From assembly GCF_001435975.1 (NCBI RefSeq), contig NZ_AYYR01000053.1, forward strand, positions 15,425 through 79,424: DNA of 64,000 nt, in the 5' to 3' direction. The translations under genes were made by a program, and so were the position numbers. Every line of letters begins with the position of its first letter. The stretch's first letter is position 1. The notes under the pieces are model-generated. The model did not search any database, was not told the DNA's origin, and saw only the letters and a program-made list of their open reading frames with translations. This stretch comes from Secundilactobacillus collinoides DSM 20515 = JCM 1123 (GTDB lineage: Bacteria; Bacillota; Bacilli; Lactobacillales; Lactobacillaceae). Below are positions 59,453 to 64,000 of this stretch, piece by piece.

Positions 59453-61429
59453 GTGATTCGTATGTTATTACAAGTCCAGCAAGTGACGCGGCGCTTTGGT
59501 GCTGAAACGCTCTTCGCCGACGTCAATATGGATATCCCGGATAATGGCCGGGTGGCACTTGTTGGTCGCAATGGTGCCGGTAAATCAACACTGATCCGCA
59601 TCATTGCCGGAATTGATGCTCCTGATGAAGGCCAGATTGTAACCCGTAAGAAATTGACCATGGGTTATTTGGCCCAAGATACAGGACTAGATTCCAACAA
59701 GTCAATTTGGGAAGAAATGGCCAGCGTGTTCGCCGCTTTACAAGCTCAGGAGAATCAATTGCATGAACTTGAAGCACAAATGAGCGACCCTGACATTATA
59801 GCTGATACTGAGCAATTTGAACAGGTTACAACAACGTATGATCGCCTGCAAAGTGATTTCAAAGCTAAAAACGGGTATGGTTATCGCGCTGAAATCCGTG
59901 GTGTTCTGCACGGATTCGGCTTTAATGAACCCGATTATGACCGCTCTGTGAATGAATTATCCGGCGGCCAAAAAACGCAACTTGCATTAGCTAAATTATT
60001 GTTGGAAAAACGGGATCTTCTGATTTTGGACGAACCAACGAACCACTTGGACGTTGAAACGTTAACGTGGTTGGAAGGCTATATTCAGTCCTATAAGGGT
60101 GCCCTGCTGATTGTTTCTCATGACCGTTACTTCTTGGACCGCATCGTCAACGAAGTCTATGACATGTCATCTGGGACGCTCACCCACTACCATGGCAACT
60201 ACTCAAATTACGTGGATCAAAAAGCCGCTAAGTTAAAGCGTGAGTGGAAAGAATACGACAAACAACAAGCCAAGATTTCCAAACTTGAAGATTTCGTGAA
60301 TCGCAACATTGTTCGCGCGTCAACAACAAAACGGGCGCAAGCCCGACGCAAACAACTGGCCAAAATGGACCGGGTCGACCGGCCAGAGGGCGCGGATAAA
60401 GTTGCCCATTTTGAATTTGTCCCCAAAAAGGAAAGCGGCAATATTGTTTTGACAACGACTGATCTCGCGATTGGGTATACGCCGGATAATATTTTAGCGC
60501 AGCCCGTGAACTTGGATGTAAATAAGCATCAGGCAATTGCCATTGTCGGACCAAACGGGGTCGGCAAGTCCACCCTGCTTAAAACAATCCTGGGTAAAAT
60601 TCCAGCAGTCAAAGGTGAGGTACGTTTCGGAACCGGCGTTGAAACTGGCTATTACGATCAAGAGCAAAAATCACTGCATGGTGAAAAAACCGTTTTAAGC
60701 GAACTCTGGGATGATCACCCAACAACCCCGGAAGGCGATATCCGCACAATCCTTGGCAGTTTTCTGTTCACCGGCGAGGACGTCGATAAGATGGTTCACA
60801 GCCTAAGTGGTGGTGAAAAAGCCCGCCTGCTGTTAACAAAACTGGCAATGTGCCACGATAATTTTCTAATTTTGGATGAACCGACCAACCATTTGGATAT
60901 CGACAGTCGGCAAGTGCTGGAAAATACGTTAAATGATTTCGAGGGCACCGTGCTTTTTGTTTCCCATGACCGGTACTTTATTAACCAAGTTGCGACTTCG
61001 GTAGTTGAACTCTCGGCAGCGGGTTCCGAGCTGTATCTAGGTGATTACGACTACTACATCGATAAAAAAGAGGAACAGGAAGCACTTGCTGCCCAAAAAG
61101 CTGCAGAAGAGGCTGAAGCCGCGGGTAAACCACTCGATGCCCCAACTTCAACGACCAGTCAGAACAAACAGCAATACCAGCAGTCAAAGGACCAGCAGAA
61201 GAAGGAACGGAAACTCTCCCGCCAAGCCGATGCATTGGAGCAGCAGCTGACTGAGTTATCCGATAAAAAAGATGAATTAGAGACCACCATGACGCAACCG
61301 GATGTCTTCTCCGATATCGAAAAACTCACCAAGCTACAAGAACAGCTGACTGATGTTAATGACAAAATCAGTGCCACGGAAACTGAGTGGGAAGAAGTCT
61401 CGATGGAACTTGAAGAAATGCAGGGTTAG
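59453..61429 (+). CDS. ABC-F family ATPase (YdiF-like)
   Basis: ABC-F proteins are soluble twin ATPases that act on the ribosome. The 658-residue protein has two ABC domains: Walker A GRNGAGKSTL (near 40) and GPNGVGKSTL (near 365), signatures LSGGQKTQ and LSGGEKAR, and DEPTNHLD twice. Between them lies the linker arm (about 235-320). A C-terminal coiled coil (about 570-655) follows. The size and tail match B. subtilis YdiF. Its start is GTG 59453 or ATG 59462. The neighbours rex and tsaD are the same in many Firmicutes. Confidence 0.92.
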   Translation: MIRMLLQVQQVTRRFGAETLFADVNMDIPDNGRVALVGRNGAGKSTLIRIIAGIDAPDEGQIVTRKKLTMGYLAQDTGLDSNKSIWEEMASVFAALQAQENQLHELEAQMSDPDIIADTEQFEQVTTTYDRLQSDFKAKNGYGYRAEIRGVLHGFGFNEPDYDRSVNELSGGQKTQLALAKLLLEKRDLLILDEPTNHLDVETLTWLEGYIQSYKGALLIVSHDRYFLDRIVNEVYDMSSGTLTHYHGNYSNYVDQKAAKLKREWKEYDKQQAKISKLEDFVNRNIVRASTTKRAQARRKQLAKMDRVDRPEGADKVAHFEFVPKKESGNIVLTTTDLAIGYTPDNILAQPVNLDVNKHQAIAIVGPNGVGKSTLLKTILGKIPAVKGEVRFGTGVETGYYDQEQKSLHGEKTVLSELWDDHPTTPEGDIRTILGSFLFTGEDVDKMVHSLSGGEKARLLLTKLAMCHDNFLILDEPTNHLDIDSRQVLENTLNDFEGTVLFVSHDRYFINQVATSVVELSAAGSELYLGDYDYYIDKKEEQEALAAQKAAEEAEAAGKPLDAPTSTTSQNKQQYQQSKDQQKKERKLSRQADALEQQLTELSDKKDELETTMTQPDVFSDIEKLTKLQEQLTDVNDKISATETEWEEVSMELEEMQG

Positions 61430-61490
61430 CCGTGAAACAGGTACCGTCTTGTTTCCCTGTGCACCGTTCGTATCATCACACTTTCCAACT

Positions 61491-61523
61491 AAAAAAGCCA
61501 TCGCTTATCACGGTGGCTTTTTT
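61491..61523. terminator. Bidirectional terminator between ABC-F gene and tsaD
   Basis: GCCATCG / CGGTGGC with A6 before and T6 after serves both convergent genes. Confidence 0.85.
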
Positions 61524-61556
61524 GATGTTATTAGATTGTGTAGTTAACCTTCGGGC

Positions 61557-62591
61557 TTAGACGGTTGCACCGCTTGCTAGCCAATCAAATTCCAAACTAG
61601 GATCGGCATTCAAGCTGGCATCCCCAAACTTCTGCTGGTTATAAAAGACGTAGCCAGCGGCACCAATCATGGCCGCGTTGTCACCACACAGCTTCAGCGG
61701 TGCTAACAACAATTCCGTTTGGTCAAAAGCTTCAAGTTCCGTCGTCAAGCGTTCGCGAAGACCAAGGTTAGCAGCGACACCGCCGGCCAGGATCAATTGC
61801 TTAACCGGAAATTCACGCAAGGCGCGCACCGTTTTGTCTGCTAAAACGTCCACGACCGCTTGTTGAAAACTGGCGGCGAGGTCTTCTCGACTCAGCGTTT
61901 CTCCAATTTGGTCAGCGTGGTGAGTTGTATTGAGGAAGGCACTCTTTAAGCCACTGAAACTGAAGTCAAAGGAATCGTCCTGATCCATTGCCCGTGGAAA
62001 ATCAAAGGTATCTTTTCCAAGGTGAGCCAACCGATCGACTTCTTTTCCAGCCGGATAGTTGATGCCCAGTACCCGCCCAATTTTGTCATAAGCTTCACCG
62101 GCAGCGTCATCACGGGTCTCCCCAATGATTTCAAACTTCCCGGGTTCCGCCATGTAGACGAGCTCAGTGTGACCGCCGGAAACCAGCAGCGCCATAGCTG
62201 GAAATTCAATGGGCTTCAGAAAACGGGCCGCGTAAATGTGACCGGCCATGTGATTTACTGGAACGAGCGGTAAATGATGGGCAAACGCCACCGTCTTTGC
62301 TGCGGTGACACCGATCAATAATGCGCCGACTAACCCTGGCCCATACGTGACCGCAACGGCATCAAGGTCGTCATAGCCAACCTGGGCTTCAGTCAAGGCA
62401 TCTTCAATACAGCTTGTAATTTGTTCGATGTGATGACGACTGGCAACTTCTGGTACCACCCCGCCAAAGCGTTGGTGGCTTTTAATCTGGGTCGCCACAA
62501 TGTTTGATAAAATATGGTCGCCATTTTCAATGACGGCCACGCTGGTTTCATCACAACTGGATTCAAACGATAAAATTAAATTGCGTTCCAC
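61557..62591 (-). CDS. tsaD: tRNA N6-threonylcarbamoyladenosine transferase TsaD
   Basis: TsaD transfers the threonylcarbamoyl group to A37 of ANN-decoding tRNAs together with TsaB and TsaE. The 344-residue protein begins with [13 protein letters not shown], has the metal-binding HMAGH motif near residue 110, [10 protein letters not shown], and [13 protein letters not shown] near 275. The start is GTG at 62591. It follows two rimI-type genes and the partial tsaB. Confidence 0.97.
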   Translation of the reverse strand: MERNLILSFESSCDETSVAVIENGDHILSNIVATQIKSHQRFGGVVPEVASRHHIEQITSCIEDALTEAQVGYDDLDAVAVTYGPGLVGALLIGVTAAKTVAFAHHLPLVPVNHMAGHIYAARFLKPIEFPAMALLVSGGHTELVYMAEPGKFEIIGETRDDAAGEAYDKIGRVLGINYPAGKEVDRLAHLGKDTFDFPRAMDQDDSFDFSFSGLKSAFLNTTHHADQIGETLSREDLAASFQQAVVDVLADKTVRALREFPVKQLILAGGVAANLGLRERLTTELEAFDQTELLLAPLKLCGDNAAMIGAAGYVFYNQQKFGDASLNADPSLEFDWLASGATV

Positions 62592-62607
62592 GTGTATGAG
62601 ATCCTTT

Positions 62608-63081
62608 CTAATCGCCGCTAATGACGGCTTTCATTAATAGTGCGTCTTCCACTGGGTGTGTGTAATACTCTGGTCGTACGCCGATTTTTTTAAACCCAAG
62701 TTTACGATAGAGACCCTGGGCCGGTACGTTTGAAACGCGTACTTCTAAAAATACTTCGGTGGCTGATTCAAGCGTTGCTAAAAAGGCGGCCATCAGTTTA
62801 AATGCGAGCCCGCGCCGCTGCAGCTCAGGATGAATCGCGATACCCGTGATGTCAACCTGGTCGAGCACCTTAATAGCACCGAGGTACCCCACCAGCCGCC
62901 CCTCGTAATAGGTCAGCGCATACACGCGCTTTTCCGTCGTTAGATCCTGGGCAAATACTGCTTGTGACCAGGCAGCATCCTTTGGATAAGCAGCCTGCGC
63001 GATAGCCGCACACCGCTTCGCTAAGTCAGGCATCTGGCCTAACTTCGGCGCACTGATCACTTGTGTTTGTGCATTAGTCAT
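62608..63081 (-). CDS. Ribosomal-protein-alanine acetyltransferase RimI-like (copy 1)
   Basis: This is a GNAT acetyltransferase of 157 residues. It has the acetyl-CoA site [14 protein letters not shown] and the C-terminal [20 protein letters not shown] that mark the RimI group, whose E. coli member acetylates ribosomal protein S18. The start at 63081 follows GGAG and overlaps the upstream rimI-like gene by eight bases. It sits between its paralogue and tsaD. Which of the two is the true RimI cannot be decided. Confidence 0.88.
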   Translation of the reverse strand: MTNAQTQVISAPKLGQMPDLAKRCAAIAQAAYPKDAAWSQAVFAQDLTTEKRVYALTYYEGRLVGYLGAIKVLDQVDITGIAIHPELQRRGLAFKLMAAFLATLESATEVFLEVRVSNVPAQGLYRKLGFKKIGVRPEYYTHPVEDALLMKAVISGD

Positions 63082-63655
63082 CACTTGACTCCGCTCCGGT
63101 CATTAAGACCATGTCAACAGCGTCTTCGTGATCACCAAAGTAGTACCCCTTCTTGAGACCCTTTTTTTCAAAGCCCAAGTCCTGGTAAAGTTGTTGAGCC
63201 CGCGTATTGCTGGCTCGAACTTCCAGTGAGACCTGTTTCAATGACAGATTGCGCGCCTTTTTGACCATGATGGCAATCAGGTAGTGTCCCAGTCCACGAC
63301 TTTGAAAGTCTGGTACAACCGCGATATTCGTAATGTGCGCATCACTTTTGACCTCATTAAAGGTACAGCCAATAAACGCCAATAAGCGGTCATGCCGGCG
63401 AACAACTAAGTACAGGCGATCCTGTCCGCGTTTCAGTTCACTGGCAAACGCCGAAGAATCCCACGGCGTCTTACCGCCGTATACGGCACGTTCGATCCCC
63501 AGCATTTCTGGAATATCCGTAAATTGAGCCTTCGCCAAAAAATAATCCACATCCTGAATCGTGACCTGGTGGTTTTTAATATCTAAAATGTCTTGGTACT
63601 TCGCCTCTTGAACCTGAAAGAGTTGGCGGTACCAGTGCTTAAACTTTTTCAACAT
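63074..63655 (-). CDS. Ribosomal-protein-alanine acetyltransferase RimI-like (copy 2)
   Basis: This GNAT protein of 193 residues has about 45 extra N-terminal residues rich in Lys, Gln and Trp before the GNAT core. The core has the acetyl-CoA site QSRGLGHYLIAIMV and RASNTRAQQLYQDLGFEKKG. The ATG at 63655 follows GAGGAT and overlaps the end of tsaB. Two adjacent rimI-type genes in this operon are known in lactobacilli; the division of labour is unknown. Confidence 0.88.
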   Translation of the reverse strand: MLKKFKHWYRQLFQVQEAKYQDILDIKNHQVTIQDVDYFLAKAQFTDIPEMLGIERAVYGGKTPWDSSAFASELKRGQDRLYLVVRRHDRLLAFIGCTFNEVKSDAHITNIAVVPDFQSRGLGHYLIAIMVKKARNLSLKQVSLEVRASNTRAQQLYQDLGFEKKGLKKGYYFGDHEDAVDMVLMTGAESSDD

Positions 63656-64000
63656 AGTTGCCACTATCCTCTTCTGGATGCTGTTGGCGCCAATCCGCCT
63701 CAGCCTTGGTCAACCGGAGATACCGGGGGACGAAACCGTTAATATTCGCAACTGGGGTCATGTTCAATCCTAGCCGCCCAATCTGTTGTGCTTGCGGGAT
63801 GCTCATGATCGCCGGCAAGCTCATAAAGTTTGTTTTCAATTCGGCTGCTAGCCGATCCCGAAAATTAGCTAAATCACCTAAAACAACGACCGGTTCGCCA
63901 GTTGCCGCTAATTGTGGTAACCATTGGTCAAATGCCGTATGCTGATCGGCAATGACTTGAACTGGTACCCCATTTTGAATGCGATACAGCCCGGTAAAGA
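63639..64000 (-). CDS. tsaB: tRNA threonylcarbamoyladenosine biosynthesis protein TsaB (partial)
   Basis: The last 120 codons of a gene that runs off the window. The frame is open from 64000 (FTGLYRIQNGVPVQV) through VVVLGDLANF to GFVPRYLRLTKAEADWRQ, the typical TsaB C-terminus with PxYLR and AE. TsaB is the dimer partner of TsaD. It overlaps the first rimI-type gene by 17 bases, so tsaB-rimI-rimI-tsaD form one operon. Confidence 0.88.
   Translation of the reverse strand, partial: FTGLYRIQNGVPVQVIADQHTAFDQWLPQLAATGEPVVVLGDLANFRDRLAAELKTNFMSLPAIMSIPQAQQIGRLGLNMTPVANINGFVPRYLRLTKAEADWRQQHPEEDSGNYVEKV

Overview
The window is a core chromosomal stretch of a Firmicute of the Lactobacillaceae (Lactobacillus in the old broad sense). 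This rests on gene content and order: cggR-gap-pgk-tpiA-eno, whiA-yvcK-rapZ, uvrBA, hprK-lgt-gpsA-trxB, pstSCABB-phoU, secA-prfB and groESL. It is supported by CtsR, CIRCE, Rex and Pho control sites, by AGGAGG-type ribosome binding sites and by frequent TTG/GTG starts. The species cannot be fixed from the sequence alone. Most genes are on the minus strand; clpP, a yeiH-type transporter, yigZ, an lrgAB-type pair and an ABC-F gene are on the plus strand.

Layout. 0-5.7 kb: trans-translation and RNA decay (smpB, rnr), a carboxylesterase, secG and a ClC antiporter. 5.8-11.8 kb: the lower-glycolysis cluster under the repressor CggR, with a promoter and palindromic operator upstream of cggR. 11.9-13.5 kb: tRNA-Arg(CCG) and clpP behind a perfect CtsR box. 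13.5-16.3 kb: whiA-yvcK-rapZ. 16.4-19.6 kb: an accessory block of hairpin repeats, an HdeD-like membrane protein, a LysR regulator and a divergent YeiH-type transporter, lying between rapZ and uvrA. 19.8-25.4 kb: uvrA, uvrB and an acetyltransferase. 25.7-30.3 kb: the pspC/holin-like/hprK/lgt/gpsA/trxB operon. 30.6-39.3 kb: phosphate uptake (pstS-C-A-B-B-phoU), its sensor pair phoP-phoR and a MinJ-like PDZ membrane protein. 39.4-39.9 kb: three tandem structured repeats. 40.2-47.5 kb: prfB with its programmed frameshift, secA, hpf, comFC and comFA. 47.5-55 kb: yigZ, tagO, an LrgA/LrgB pair, a KimA-like potassium importer and T-box-controlled asnA. 55.6-59.2 kb: groEL, groES, a large repeat zone and rex. 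59.4-64 kb: an ABC-F ATPase and the tsaB/rimI/tsaD tRNA-modification cluster, with tsaB cut by the window end.

The most unusual signal is a family of intergenic elements of about 123-124 bp. Each starts GAGTGTGGA and ends GGAACACGTTTCGAC or a close variant. Each folds end to end into one long interrupted hairpin. The termini and the apical CGGGCYT-type loop are conserved, but the sequences of the arms differ strongly between copies while staying complementary. Five full copies occur (one near 16.4 kb, three in tandem at 39.4-39.9 kb, one reversed at 58.4 kb), with one decayed copy and two tandem expansions of the right-hand half (periods of 181 and 97 bp). I cannot tell by reading whether the family is already catalogued.

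Regulatory wiring read from the sequence: the pst operon has PhoP-type direct repeats upstream and a 13-base motif shared with the phoP upstream region; groES has CIRCE plus an extra half-site; rex carries a Rex-box-like site over its own -35; asnA has a T-box leader; the lrgAB-type operon has a cre-like site just after its -10; prfB has the classic RF2 frameshift.
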